NCBI GenBank assembly: GCA_028023455.1 | Contig: JAQFVV010000150.1 | Location: 2,363,550-2,427,549, forward strand | DNA from: Epiperipatus broadwayi | Lineage: Eukaryota > Onychophora > Udeonychophora > Euonychophora > Peripatidae | DNA length: 64,000 bases | Reading direction: 5' to 3' | Shown here: positions 10,773-24,025 of the stretch, in pieces | Position numbering within the stretch: position 1 is the first letter of the stretch | How the letters are laid out: every line of letters begins with the position of its first letter | Notes under the pieces: generated by a model | What the model saw: the letters and a program-made list of their open reading frames with translations, nothing else | Told to the model about the DNA's origin: nothing | Databases searched by the model: none | Made by a program: the position numbers and the translations under genes

Positions 10773-11785
10773 TTAAACAAGGCAAAACTCTCTATACAGT
10801 AGTACCACCTTGTGTCAACCAGAGTAATCAATGGATGCCAGAAGGCCTGTGCATAAAATTTCTAAAAATTTCTATCTAGTGCCTACTCATCCAATATCCC
10901 CAGACTAGTTTCTGGCTTGTGGCCTTCGTCAGTGAGGAGCTTTGGATCTGAGAGCACTGCACCTAGATCTTAGGATCTAATACAACCCTCCAGCAGCCAC
11001 CTTTTATCTCTACTTAACTACAAAACTATGAGAATGAAATTGAAAACACAATAATATTTTCAATCTAAGCTCAATAGCTTATATAGTCATTAATCTGGTT
11101 GGCACAATGTGGCACTATTGTATGGAGAGTTTTGCCTTGTTTAATAACAATTATGTGCTAGTATAAGATATGGTGATCATGTGATGTTTAGTGGTTTAAC
11201 ACCAATCCTGCCTAATAGGATAGTGATAGCAATGGTTGTTAAAGAGCCAAATACACCAAAATGTATGGTGATGAACTGAGTTCAGACCCATATAACTATA
11301 TAAGGGTATTGAGCTTAGATTGAAAATATTGTGTTTTCAATTTCATTCTGATAGTTGCATAGTTAAGTAGAGATAAAAGGTGGCTGCTGGAGGGTTGCAT
11401 TAGATCCTAAGATTTAGGGGCAGTGCTCTCAGATCCAAAGCTCCTCACTGACGAAGACCACAAGCCAGACACTAGTCTGGGGATATTGGATGAGTAGGCA
11501 GTAGATAGAAATTTTATGCACAAGCCTTCTGGCATCCATTGATTACTTTGGTTGGCATAGGCTGGCACTACTGTATGGAGAGTTTTGCCTTGTTTAATAA
11601 CAATTATGTGCTAGTATAAGAGATGGTGATCATGTGATGTTTAGTGGTTTAACACCAATCCTGCCTAATAGGATAGTGATGGCTATGGTTGTTAAAGAGC
11701 CAAATACACCAAAATGGATAGGTGCTGAACTGAGTTCAGACCCTATGACTATATAAGCTACTGAACTTAGATTGAAAATATTAAA
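10773..11785. repeat. Repeat family A locus: inverted, plus tandem units
   Basis: Minus-oriented part 10773-11092, then plus-oriented tandem units to 11785. The block gagttttgccttgtttaata recurs near 11129 and 11580, a spacing of about 450 bp. The inversion point falls just after gcttatatagtc, close to but not the same as that at 7957. The downstream plus unit ends abruptly at gattgaaaatatt, where a LINE endonuclease remnant begins. Confidence 0.9.
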
Positions 11786-12037
11786 TGATTTGAATGAACA
11801 AGCCTTAGATATTATAATACCCATGCATGCAGATGACATAAGTGATGTTTTTGAAAATACTGAAAATCCTGGATTTCTTAGATAATTCGAATGATCTATA
11901 AGTGAGTTACAATATATTTTTGTCTCTGACAAACCAAATATATGTGATTGGACAACATCGCACCATTTAATTAATTGATAGATTTTCTGTTCAAAGTTCA
12001 AGCCTCAGCTGTTAAGAGCACCGATATTTATACGCAT
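11786..12037 (-). pseudogene. LINE endonuclease (APE-type) N-terminal remnant
   Basis: Read from ATG at 12037 on the minus strand, the product begins MRINIGALNS, then an in-frame TGA (12006-12008), then GLNFEQKIYQLIKW. About 20 residues later it has HIFGLSETKI and, towards the end, ACMGIIISKA. This order matches the start of apurinic-type endonucleases of non-LTR retrotransposons: an I-x-x-LN-x-x-GL opening, a hydrophobic strand ending in SETK with the metal-binding Glu, and a GVGI-I-like segment. About 84 codons survive and the reverse transcriptase is absent. The frame runs into repeat family A, where homology stops. One internal stop and the truncation make it non-functional. I cannot name the LINE clade. 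Confidence 0.6.
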
Positions 12038-12279
12038 GCTCAAATGAGTCTAGATTTAAATTTAAAAAATACTATATATAAATTCTTATGTTTTATATTT
12101 TACAGATTGTTTTTCTCTTATATTATATCTATATATTAACTCTGTATTTTTCGCTTATTTATACTAAAAAACTATCTAAAGGAAGTATGTGCATGATTTT
12201 TACGCCTACAATATTACTAAATAATAATATTTTAAACGTTCAACTATGTGTTAGAAAAGTATTTGTAAGCTCTATATTT

Positions 12280-12405
12280 GTGATGTGCAGAGAGCAGCAC
12301 GAATTGCGAAGGAGAGTTAAAGAGGCATGTTATATCATCTCTGATGTCCATGCCATGAATAAAAAGGAAACATTTTATGCCATATTCAGGAAGTGGCAAA
12401 TCTAG
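12280..12405 (+). pseudogene. GIY-YIG-like C-terminal remnant of a retroelement, copy 1
   Basis: About 40 codons ending in a TAG at 12403-12405 read VMCREQHELRRRVKEA, then CYIISDVHAMNKKETFYAIF, then a short tail. The 45.3 kb fragment has the same order (IMCKERHDLKRKVKKA, then FFISRDKDTINRKK). In Penelope-like and related elements, a Glu-containing KEA-x-x-I helix and a C-terminal N-R/K close the GIY-YIG nuclease domain. The GIY and YIG strands themselves are not visible here. A longer frame starting at 12088 exists, but its first 60 residues look like AT-rich noise. The assignment relies on the match to the second copy and on domain layout. Confidence 0.5.
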
Positions 12406-12540
12406 GTCAAGAAAATCTAGTCCACCCTGATTTGCATATCTAGTCTACCCTAATTTGCATATTTTCTTCTTGAAAATGAAGGCTTAGTCCTTTGAAAGCG
12501 CTTGAGTAAATTGATAAAATTTATCATTCGTTTGAGACGG
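12406..12540 (+). mobile_element. 3' region of the GIY-YIG-type retroelement fragment
   Basis: After the stop codon come two ttgcatat(c/t) repeats. Next is cttgaaaatga, a short AAGG/CCTT hairpin (12479-12482 with 12489-12492), TGAAAG, and then ttgagtaaattgataaaa. The order resembles the 3' region of the Penelope-like element at 63.26 kb (cttgaaaatga, hairpin, cgaaacgtt). This supports the view that the preceding coding fragment is the end of a PLE-type element. Confidence 0.45.
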
Positions 12541-13855
12541 TGATTATATATACATTATAGTTTATATTTAATTTATACGTGTGTATTTACATTAATACAA
12601 ATATAGAGTTTATAAATAATAATAACAATGTTGTTGCTGTTATTGTTGTTGCTATTATTATATTAAATGATTACATCAAATTTTTTAATATATTTTGCAG
12701 CTTTTTTCTAAAACCCATAATACAATACTTGAATTTGTGTGGGACATTATGAAATGTATTGCTTTATAAAATCTTCTGTATTTGCTTATACATATTTTTT
12801 TTTTCTTCAGAGTGAAAAAATATTTATAATATACATTATTGCTTAAATAGTTTGACAATTTTGTAAAGTATATATATACTTCGTTTTTATTATATATTCT
12901 ATTCCACTGGGGAGATATTCGAATAAAATTGTTATCTAGTATATATAGTAATTTAAAATTGTGTTAAAGAAGGTAGCACGTAATAACAAATTATTATGAT
13001 AATAATAATGAATTAATGCTTCTCTTGACTGATATATCTTGCATGAAAGCAGATACCTCACTTATACACATATATATATACGAAAAAATATAATAACACG
13101 TTGCTGAATTTGTGTTGAGCTTTTAAAACTGTAATAAAAAATTTAAAAAAAAAACACCTCATAATTTATTTCCTAACTTAATTACTTTGCATTATTCATA
13201 AAACTGTCACCGTCAGAAGCTTCATTTTATGTTTTAAAACATTAATTTTCTATTTAAAAACTACCTTTTAATATTTCAATTCAAAGTATTTATTTACAAT
13301 ATTGTATTTTTTTTATAATGTTGATCAATTATCAACGTAATAGAAAGACTATCAATGACTTTTGGGTAGATATTATAATAGCAAAAAAAATGTTTTCAGA
13401 AGTCATTAATTATTAAAATGAATTGTAAAGTATATGTTAAAAGTCTCAAGTTTCGAAAAAAAGACAAATACAAAATATAATACAACAGTATTATTAAAGA
13501 TAAAAGATAAGGGAAAACAATGGCATTTTTATAGATAAAAGCAGAAAGAAAATAGTCTTTAAAGACCAATGAAAGATCTTTTTCCCGTAGTTGCTGAAAG
13601 AGGAAAGAAGAACGCCGCCATAGTCATTAGCTTACAAGTTTCTGCATGGTGATGATTTGAGTTTTATATAGTTGTTTTACATTATAACTTAAGAACAGCT
13701 AGATATTCATTTACCAAACAATATTTAATTATTATCGCACGTGATTATGATCTGGTTGTAAAAAAAATATTCTGAACTTATTGATTTAAATTCAAATCAT
13801 TTGCACGAATGCAAGATCGTCTCGATTGTAGCTGTGTAGTGTACTATATGCTAGA
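12541..13855. other. AT-rich spacer, nothing recognised
   Basis: About 1.3 kb of AT-rich sequence with small trinucleotide patches (TTG/TTA near 12629-12662). No gene recognised. Confidence 0.5.
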
Positions 13856-13859
13856 ATTA

Positions 13860-13945
13860 TAGTATTATGTAGGGGATTTGAACACGGACTTTCAAACTCC
13901 CTTCAGATATGCACTCTATCTCTTATAACCAATACACATGACTAC
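13860..13945 (-). mobile_element. tRNA-like (SINE-like) remnant
   Basis: On the minus strand, tattggttataagagatag resembles an A box in a D arm, and agtccgtgttcaaatcccc resembles a B box in a T arm. The end of element E carries a similar aaagtctgagttcgaatccc at about 22803-22822. No intact acceptor stem is visible. A weak call. Confidence 0.4.
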
Positions 13946-14330
13946 ACACATGTAAATAACATAAATGACCTCCAATGTACAAAATATGTTTCTATATGAT
14001 GTATGCATTTTTTGAGCAGTTAGATGTCAAATTGTAATATCAAATATATTTTCATGATCAACTTCTGGAAATTGGACTTCATCAATGCTGGATATCCTTT
14101 TATAACTGCATCTGTAAAATTATAATTTATTCTTATTTTGCTAATAATTTTAATGTTTTCAAAATTTTGAACCTAAAACAATATCCTTGGCAGACAATGC
14201 TTATCGAAACTAGCACCTTTATCATTTATTGTAATTTTTAATGTCATCAGTATCAAATTAACTTATATGTATCAATGTATTTTCTCAGTTTTGCTGCCTA
14301 ATATAAGTTTCAATAATTTATAAATACCAT
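13946..14330. other. AT-rich spacer, nothing recognised
   Basis: No recognisable feature. Confidence 0.5.
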
Positions 14331-14512
14331 ATTTACTAAGGCAATAAACCTAAAGCTTGTGCAGTTAAAAATGTGAAGGTAGGAACCTCTACAGATCTTA
14401 ACCACAAGTTTACACATTGGAAGAAAAGTGTAAGCTTATGGTTAAGACCTGTAGAGGTCCCTACCTTTGCATTTTTAACCGCACCAGCTTTAGGTTTATT
14501 GCCTTAGTAAAT
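14331..14512. repeat. Hairpin (foldback) element, arms about 85 bp
   Basis: The outer ends atttactaaggcaataaacc and ggtttattgccttagtaaat are reverse complements. The arms continue through ctaaagct, aaaaatg-aaggtagg and cctctacag to a loop of about 15 bases near 14418-14430. Arm identity is high, with scattered substitutions. It has the same size as the 971-1160 hairpin but a different sequence. Confidence 0.85.
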
Positions 14513-14584
14513 ATTACTTATGTAATCAATGTGCATTAAATAAATTTATAAATACCATATGTAAGGCTTAATAAAACTCTATTT

Positions 14585-15345
14585 AATAATTTCCTATTCC
14601 TATACACATTTTCAGGGTAGTCTTTAGCTTATAACTTTTATCAGAGAGTAATTTTGGATTTGGATCTATGTAACCTAAATGTTTAGGAACTCATGCATAT
14701 TTCCTCCCAAAGCCATCTTTTGTTTCTTTTTTATGTCAAGCTACCTGTCTGAAACTCAAAATCATCTTAATCATTGGAATCTAAATCATCTTGTTTGTGT
14801 AGTTATATTATTGTTCTAACATCAGTTCAGTATCTCTATATTTTGAGTTTTCTTAACAAGTATATATATCTAGATATTATTGGCCAGAATTATCATAATA
14901 TCAACAAACACTGTATGACTTCAACTAAAACATTACTTCTATGTACCAAAAATATTTTTTACTTCAGTTTTGCCATCTAGGGTAAGCTTGAGTGATCAAT
15001 AGATGACAGATGGTAGTGTTTAACCATATCTAGTTCTGTCCTAACCAAATACCCAGATTAGTTCTTACCTTATGGATTTCATGCATGAGAAACCTTGGAT
15101 CTGGATATAAGGTAGCTCAATTTTTGGATCTAATGCATCTTTTTTTTTAATAGCCACTTTTTATTTTAAGTTTAAAAATATAAGATATACTTGCTTACAT
15201 GGTTATATAGATCCACACCAATTCAATACCTATATATTTTTGGTACTTTGGTTTTTAAGATCTATAAGCACTTAGATATATTTGACCAGAATTGTCATAA
15301 AATAAACAACCATCACATTTCTTGATTATCCAAATTTATATGAGG
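14585..15345 (-). repeat. Repeat family A, diverged tandem pair
   Basis: The block cagggtagtctttagcttata-actttta-tcag recurs as cagattagttcttacctta-tgg-tttcat about 450 bp downstream. Each is followed by ttggat-tggatc and a pyrimidine-rich block, then by the cagaatt(a/g)tcataa-at-aacaa block. The tandem period equals that of the better-preserved loci. Divergence is high, so these are old copies. No inversion is seen. Confidence 0.6.
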
Positions 15346-16764
15346 TATCAGAATTGGAGTGGAAAGATTTGCTATGTAAAAATACTTAAGATGGGACCAT
15401 GTTGTTTTTACTAATTTTATACTAAATTAACTTCAAACTATTTTTGATATTTTGGTAGAAATGTGTTAACACCATGTAAGTCATTTTTATCTGTCTCTTT
15501 TTAAATTCGATGTTTAAAAAATTATTAATAATACATTTTTTACAAAATATTATAAATCAGTAAGCTATAGGAAAAAATTATTAGGGTGTGTATGCACATA
15601 TATATATGTATATATGAAAAGAACTATAACAAAGAACAAAAGAAATTAAAAGGATTGAGTACACTTTTGATGTGTACACATCATAATCATGGTCAACTAC
15701 ACTTGAAAATACATCATTCTATTTAATTTATTTTTGTTCTCTTTTATAGTGCTTTTCATATTACTAATAATGGCAGAGTATCAAAATATTATATATGTAT
15801 GTTAATACACACACACATATATATATATATTCAAACTTTGTCTCATAGGGAGTGCTGCTGGAATAATTTAGTGTGTGGATTTTGTATACTTTATGTAAGT
15901 ATATATAGATATTTATAAGTACTTATGAGTTTTTGAGTAAACCAAGATGGCGGTGTGTATTTTTGATAAATATACTATTTCAAGGGCCTATAATCTAGTG
16001 AAGATGTATTAGTGGTTAAATTTTTTTAAAAAATCGATTTTAATTTCAATTTTAAAAAAAATACTAAATTTCAATAAATTTCATTTTAGAAGCTGTATTT
16101 CATTTTTTTTAAAAAAAAGCTGTATTAGAACGTGAAAGTGACATGATGATGCTCGTACCTTTATTATATTTTGCTTCAGTTCAGTTTATTTCTCTTTTCG
16201 TCAGCATTTTTTTTTTTTGATAAATTGTCATTGTGATCAAAATTTGGGATCTTTCTGATAGGACATGATGCAATGTGCAATGGAGTATTTAAGATATGGT
16301 ACTCTGCTCTCTCAAAAAGTGTGCATTAGTAATTACGATATGAACGTTTACATTCAGCCCCCCCCATTGTGAGGCAACATAAAAACTTGTTTAAACTGAA
16401 TATCCTTTCAAAAAAGAATGAGGTTTGATGGCTCTAGAAATTCCATTTCTGACCGCAGTCAGATTTATTTACGCCTGGAGTAGAGATGTGATACCACCAC
16501 CAACAAGACTCATTTATCCTGATTTTGGAAAGCCATTAGAGATTGCACATCACAGAAAGATATTTAGATAAAATTTTAGTTTAATTAATTATAAACTAGA
16601 GCGTTAATAAGACAAACTAGAACAGATTAAAATCAGGGTCCTAAATATCAGTTCTAAAATGTATGTTGTTTCGTCTGTTTTTGTTCTGTTATCTTATGTA
16701 TACAATGAAAGAAATTCAAGTAAACGTTTTTGCTTATGATTCCAAAATAATTATTTTTGAATTG
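15346..16764. other. AT-rich spacer with a copy of repeat H
   Basis: Mostly AT-rich unique sequence. Segment 15921-16005 (gagtttttgagtaaaccaag, tttttgataaatat, caagggcctataatct) is homologous to 31241-31328 (minus) and more weakly to 30661-30740, so it is a dispersed repeat. No genes recognised. Confidence 0.55.
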
Positions 16765-17105
16765 TGTATACAGTAGCACCATTCAGTGCAAGCTAGAGTA
16801 ATCAATGGATGATAGATGTGTCCATAAAATCTCTATCTAGTGCCTGCTCATCCAATATCCCACACTAGTTTCTAGCTTTCATCAGTGAGGAGTCTTGGAT
16901 TTGAGGACACTGCATTTAGATCTTAGTTAGAAACTAATCTGAGAATGTTGGATGAGTAGGCACTAGATAGGGATTTTGCTCAAATTTTTTAGTAACTATT
17001 AATTCCTCTGGCTTGCACTTACTGGCACTACTGTATGGTGAATTTTACCTTCATGTTATCAGTTTGTGTAAGCATAAAGAAGGGTGATCATGTGGTTTTT
17101 TTAAA
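16765..17105. repeat. Repeat family A palindrome
   Basis: Minus-oriented 16765-16925 (cagtagcacc, gtgcaagctagagtaatcaa, tctatctagtgcctgctcat) is followed directly by plus-oriented 16926-17105 (gaaactaatctgagaatgtt, gatgagtaggcactagatag, ctggcttgcactta, ggtgatcatgtgg). The turning point lies just after tttagatcttag, a different unit position from that in the other family A palindromes. Confidence 0.85.
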
Positions 17106-17307
17106 AATTTCAATGTTAACTAATAAAAGATGAAGGAAAATAATTCACAGACAATGGAAGAGGTAGGTTATAAAAGATTTATATTTTTATTGTATATTCA
17201 TTTCTTTTAAAAAAATTTGACTATTATTAGTCAGTTACATATAAATGCAATGCTGATATCCTCTAAACTTACGTAAGAATTATTTCCAGTCAGTTGTAAT
17301 CATATAA

Positions 17308-17451
17308 ACATCACACGATCAACATTTCTTATGCTTGCTTATAACTGTTATTTAAACAGGCAAAACTCTCCATATGTATTGCCACTGGCATCCATTGTTT
17401 ACTTTGGCTTGCACTAAGTGGTAATACCTATGGAAAGTTTTGCCTGTTTGT

Positions 17452-17452
<1 letters not shown>
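17308..17452. repeat. Repeat family A, short palindrome
   Basis: Minus-oriented aaacatcacacgatcaacat through aaacaggcaaaactctccat and tattgccact meets plus-oriented ggcatccattgtttactttg and gaaagttttgcctgtttgtt at about 17384. A third distinct inversion axis for the family. An (AT)n run follows immediately. Confidence 0.85.

Positions 17453-17493
<41 letters not shown>
17453..17493. repeat. (AT)n microsatellite
   Basis: About 20 uninterrupted AT units directly abutting the family A palindrome. Confidence 0.95.
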
Positions 17494-17496
<3 letters not shown>

Positions 17497-17698
17497 GGCT
17501 GAATAGATATTCTGTCAGGATATATACCCCACATTTTTATGATATAGCCTAAATAAAGCAGTGAGATCCCCAAAGGGTTGCTAAAATAAATGTCTAGTTA
17601 ATATCTACAATTTTCAGGGTTGTTTGCTATCACTATCAATAATTTTCTATAATGCTGTTGAAAGCACCACAGAAGAAATGAATTAGAATGTGGACTGT

Positions 17699-19704
<2,006 letters not shown>

Positions 19705-20490
19705 TTATAATATATGAAATTAAACGGAGAGACTGCAAACCTCTCGCGCTTATTAGCCAATCAGGTATTATTAATAGCGATCAAATCGTATCCAAGCCAG
19801 TCTGAAGTACTTAGATTTGAAAGCATGAATCCTCAAACATATTCACATTTAATTCACTGAGTTTAAATTACAAACATACAGCATGAAATCCTACGATTTA
19901 CTATGCAGGATGTTATAACTTGCAGTAACGTATGTAAATAATGTTTAATTTATCAAGTGCAGATAGTATTTGAAATTAAACTGAGGGACTGCAAACATCT
20001 CATGCTTATTAGCCAATCAGGTGTTATTAATAGCAATCAAATCGTAAATAGGAGACAGATTTGATCGCTATTAATAACACCTGATTGGCTAATAAGCGCA
20101 AGAGGTTTGCAGTCTCTCAGTTTAATTTCAAATACTATCTGTGCTTGATAAATTAAATATTATTTACATACGTTACTGCAAGTTATAACATCTAAAAACT
20201 AATGCATAGTAAATCGTAGGATTTCATGCTGTATGTTTGTAATTTAAACTCAATGAATTAAATGTGAATATGTTTGAGGATTGAGGCTTTCAAATCTAAG
20301 TACTTCAGACTGGCTTGGATATAGAGGAAGACAAGTAAAGAAGAGGGTGGACAGCCTCTTCTTATTAAATTCTCTGTCTTGTATTTACGATTTGATCGCT
20401 ATTAATAACACCTGATTGGCTAATACGCGTGAGAGGTTTGCAGTCTCTCAGTTTAATTTCAAATACTATCTGCACTTGATAAATTAAATA
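19705..20490. repeat. Large nested palindrome with four copies of a 75 bp module
   Basis: The module (aattaaac-gagactgcaaacctc, ttattagccaatcaggt, aatagcgatcaaatcgta) occurs forward at about 19713-19788 and 19971-20047. It occurs inverted at about 20060-20137 and 20388-20463. The intervening stretch (tccaagccagtctgaagtac, tcacatttaattcactgag, aaatcctacgatttactatg) is likewise mirrored (20137-20325). The axis is at about 20053 with a 12-base loop. The right arm alone has an extra block of about 60 bp at 20327-20386 that is itself partly self-complementary (gaggaagacaag against ctctgtcttgta). Class unknown. Confidence 0.9.
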
Positions 20491-20544
20491 TTTTTTATAA
20501 TATATATTATATTAATGTTAATATTAGAATTAATATGCATATAA

Positions 20545-20900
20545 ACATTAAACCAGAAAACATCACATGAATACCATTATTTATGCTTTCACAAGATGTT
20601 TTCACAGAGGTAAAACTTTGCATACAGTAGTACCACTCAGTATAAACCAGTCTAATCAATGGATGAAGGAAGGTTTGTTCATAAATTTCTATCTAGTAGA
20701 GGGTTGCATCAGATCCCAAGATCTAGATGCAGGATTCTCAGATCCAAGACTCCTTGCTGATGAAAATCAGAAACTAGAAATTATTAGGTGAGTAGGCACT
20801 AGATAATGATTTATGCACAGAAACCTTCCTTCATCCAATGATTAGTCTGGCTTGCACTGAGTGGTGCTACAGTATGGAGAGTTTTGCCACCACAAATATA
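20545..20900. repeat. Repeat family A palindrome
   Basis: Minus-oriented 20558-20697 (catcacatgaataccattat, gcatacagtagtaccactca, ataaatttctatctag) joins plus-oriented 20698-20890 (gagggttgcatcagatccca, ctgatgaaaatcagaaacta, gagtaggcactagataatga, gtatggagagttttgcc). The axis falls within tatctagtagaggg, a fourth distinct position. In the plus arm the box reads CTGATGAAAATCAGAAAC, a compact version of the family motif. Confidence 0.88.
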
Positions 20901-22580
20901 TAAACATTGATGATGTTTTATTACTTAGATATGTACATTTTTTATATTAGCAATCACAAATTTGGAAATTACCCAAAGACATTTAAAATTCTCTAAATAG
21001 ATCACTTGTAATTAGGATTATTATTTAAGAGCTTCTTTGCTTGTCTGTGGTGGCAGATATTATAAAGATTATGTATAAACTCTTATTTTGCTTATCAGCT
21101 TTTTGTAACATTTGAATATTTAATGTGTGGTCCAAAACAATTCTTCTTTTTTCAATGTGGCTTGAGACACCAAAAGTTTGGATGTCCCTATTCTACATTG
21201 TAATTTATTTTTCTGCTTGCTTAGTATTGTTTTATTAGTGACAATTTTTTTTCTTAACTAGAGTTTGAATCTAGGACATAATTTGAACGATGGTAGTGTT
21301 TTACAGAATATTTTGGAGATCTGAATGCAAGATAATAGAGCATAAAAAAATTGAGACCTTCTTATAGGATGTGACTATCAATATTCACTCATCCAAAATT
21401 CAAAATGAAGATGATCAATAGTTGTCAAATAGTATATTGTAGTTTTATTTAAAAACCAATTAGAAGCCTAAATTATTTGATGATGATAAAAACATGAATA
21501 GTCATTAAATAAAAATCATTAATTACATTACATAGACTGGGATTATTTCAAAAGATAGAAGATAATAACAACTAACTGAAAAATATTATAATGAAATTTA
21601 TAACAAAAGATATAATATTTAGATAACATATTTATGATTTTCCAGATCTCAAAAAAAAAAAATGAGTGCTTAAAAATAATTATTAAAAATCAGAGAATTT
21701 TTTTATTTAGTTTTAAATGTTTTTATTTAGTTTTAAAAATGATTTATAACTCGCTAACAATAATCGCATAAGAAACCTTGTTTGAGCCAAATAAATTACT
21801 CATATATCTTATAAAATACTAGTAAGAAACTACCCTTCAACTATAAAGGTTATAGTTAAGAACTCTAAACATTAAAACAATGAAATGCCTCTAATTTATT
21901 TAAAATATATTATTAAATATTTCAAAAATGTAAAGCCTACTACCAAAGTAGAGGTACTGATGAGAATATAATTTATCAATAACTTTTGCAAATAGTCTTA
22001 TATTAATAATAGTACAGTGGAAACGACTGTTTACCTTTCAACATAAAAAACAAATATTTCTTACTAGGAAATGGTGATTATAAATACAAAAACAGCAAAT
22101 AAATAGAAAAAATCAATAGAACTTTTTCAATGCTTGGCAGAAGACTACATACATTTTGATTATTAAAAGTCTGCAGAAGGAAGACTGCTGTTAATTAAAA
22201 AAAGACTCCTTGATTCTTCTCTGAGATTTTAAAGAAACAGAGTAGGATAGATTCCTAATAACCACTCCATTTATTCATAACATGGTAGTTATTGTTACTA
22301 TATGGTTATTTATAGCTCAATGACATGCTTCAGTTTATTGCTCATAATAAATCTATTTGCTTTTTTATCTACTACATGGATAAATTGTAACAATTTTATA
22401 TGAAAATAATGTTGGAGATATTTTATCTCATAATTTTAATTTTTTTTTATTAATCTATTATCATGATGAAATTAGTAACTTTCTCTTTCTTAAGGTGATA
22501 CTTAAAATGTCCAACTAAGTTCTTAAACATTATTAAATGCTTATTGCTCAATAATTCCTAAGATCTTTTAGCATGGAAAT
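20901..22580. other. AT-rich spacer, nothing recognised
   Basis: About 1.7 kb without recognisable features. Confidence 0.5.
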
Positions 22581-22584
22581 GACA

Positions 22585-22665
22585 AAACTGGTCCAAGATG
22601 CATGGTTCTTGAGCTCTAGAACCTAATCTTTTATCACTGCACTAAACCCTGTGGAACTAAGTTCT
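22585..22665 (-). mobile_element. tRNA-like SINE remnant, family S2
   Basis: On the minus strand, gggtttagtgcagtgataaa resembles an A box region. It is followed by a short stem-loop (ggttctagagctcaagaacc) and a degenerate B box. Diverged relatives occur at 34378-34440, 46063-46135 and 56408-56480 (plus) and 60045-60130 (minus). Confidence 0.45.
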
Positions 22666-22689
22666 AGTAATATACAATATATGTTAGTT

Positions 22690-22872
22690 GTATGAGGTAT
22701 TCGAACTCAGCTTTCACATGACCCCAATTTATATTTTCAACATGTGTGTGATCAGGTGGGTCAGCAATATGAGATGGCATGGAGAGTTGAGGGTCACATG
22801 AAAGTCTGAGTTCGAATCCCTTATATATTACATTATATGTGCACGTGTGTGTAACCCTGTACAGTGTATTAA
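22690..22872. repeat. Element E fragment, foldback form
   Basis: Left block ggtattcgaactcagctttc-acatgacccc is mirrored by gggtcacatgaaagtctgag-ttcgaat about 80 bp later. The interior (acatgtgtgtgatcaggtgg, gtcagcaatatgagatggca) and the outer end (tatattacattatatgtgca, gtacagtgtattaaa) match element E at 40.4 kb in inverse orientation. Confidence 0.75.
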
Positions 22873-24025
22873 ATATATGTTATTGTTTTTATTAAGTCGT
22901 TCATTATATGGTTCTTAAAATTTATTGGTAATATTTATTATATTTTTAATAATCATATTGGTTATAAAATTTGTAATTGTAAGTTATATGTTTTGATTTT
23001 TGCAAAGTAATATTATATAGGTAAAATGTAAAAATAATAAAATAGTTTAATCTATTTTTTATTCAGAATGTTATAATAAAAGTATTTCTCAATTTTGAAG
23101 ATTTTTTTTTTCAAACAAAAAAAAAAAACATGCCATAATTAATTTACCGCTTATTTATAGACTTATTAATTAAATATTTATTTTATTAGTTTAATATAAA
23201 AAAAATAATTAATTTTATTAACTTTCATTTTTATTTTTTACCTAATAGAAAACTTTTCGAAAGTATCTCATTTTAATATTAAAAACAAAAGTAGTTAATA
23301 TAAAGTATAAATACAACGATCTTTAAAAAAACCCTACTGAGAAAAGGCTTCTATAATAGCATTTCGTAAAGGATAAATAAAACGGAATGTGATACTAAAG
23401 TTTCCAATCTCTGGAAAGTGAATGTTTGATTAATATTTCAGGCCTTGTTTTATTCTCTGACTAGAAGTAATGCTAAATATCTTATTACTGACCAACAATG
23501 AATGGTTAATTGGATTGTTCACCTGCCTAAAAAAAGTGTAAGTTTGATTGATATGTGAAGAAATGAAAAGTTTTATTTATCCCAGTATGAAATACTGATC
23601 ATATGTATTAAGGTCTTTGTAATATTATATGTTCATGCAAAATTAAAACAGGATCAAAAAAACCATAACGTAGAACTCTTTAATAAGGAGAGACCTCCCA
23701 TTGCTGAAATCTCTGATTTGTAGGCATATCAAATTGATGTTTTGGTGTAATTGCATATATATTTTTCATAGACAATGGGGACTTGAACATTATTACAATA
23801 ATTTCTAAAATTATAACTTGAGAGTGTATAATTTTATTTTTCTCATTTTTTTATCAAATATATTATAAGCACTCTAAATGAAATATTTTCATTCTCTGTT
23901 TTTATCACTATGTTTCTTAGTCCAATTCCACCAAATCACAGCCAAACACTAACCCAGTAAGTCTTGCTATTCTTTTACACTATTTTGTGAACAACCTTTG
24001 CTTTCAGGTAAATGTCAGGTATCAA
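22873..24025. other. AT-rich spacer, nothing recognised
   Basis: No gene or repeat recognised. Confidence 0.5.

Noticed and set aside
11630-11785. C-terminal half of the 123-codon minus frame (11630-12001)
   Set aside because: It runs into repeat family A; only the part above 11786 looks like a LINE endonuclease.
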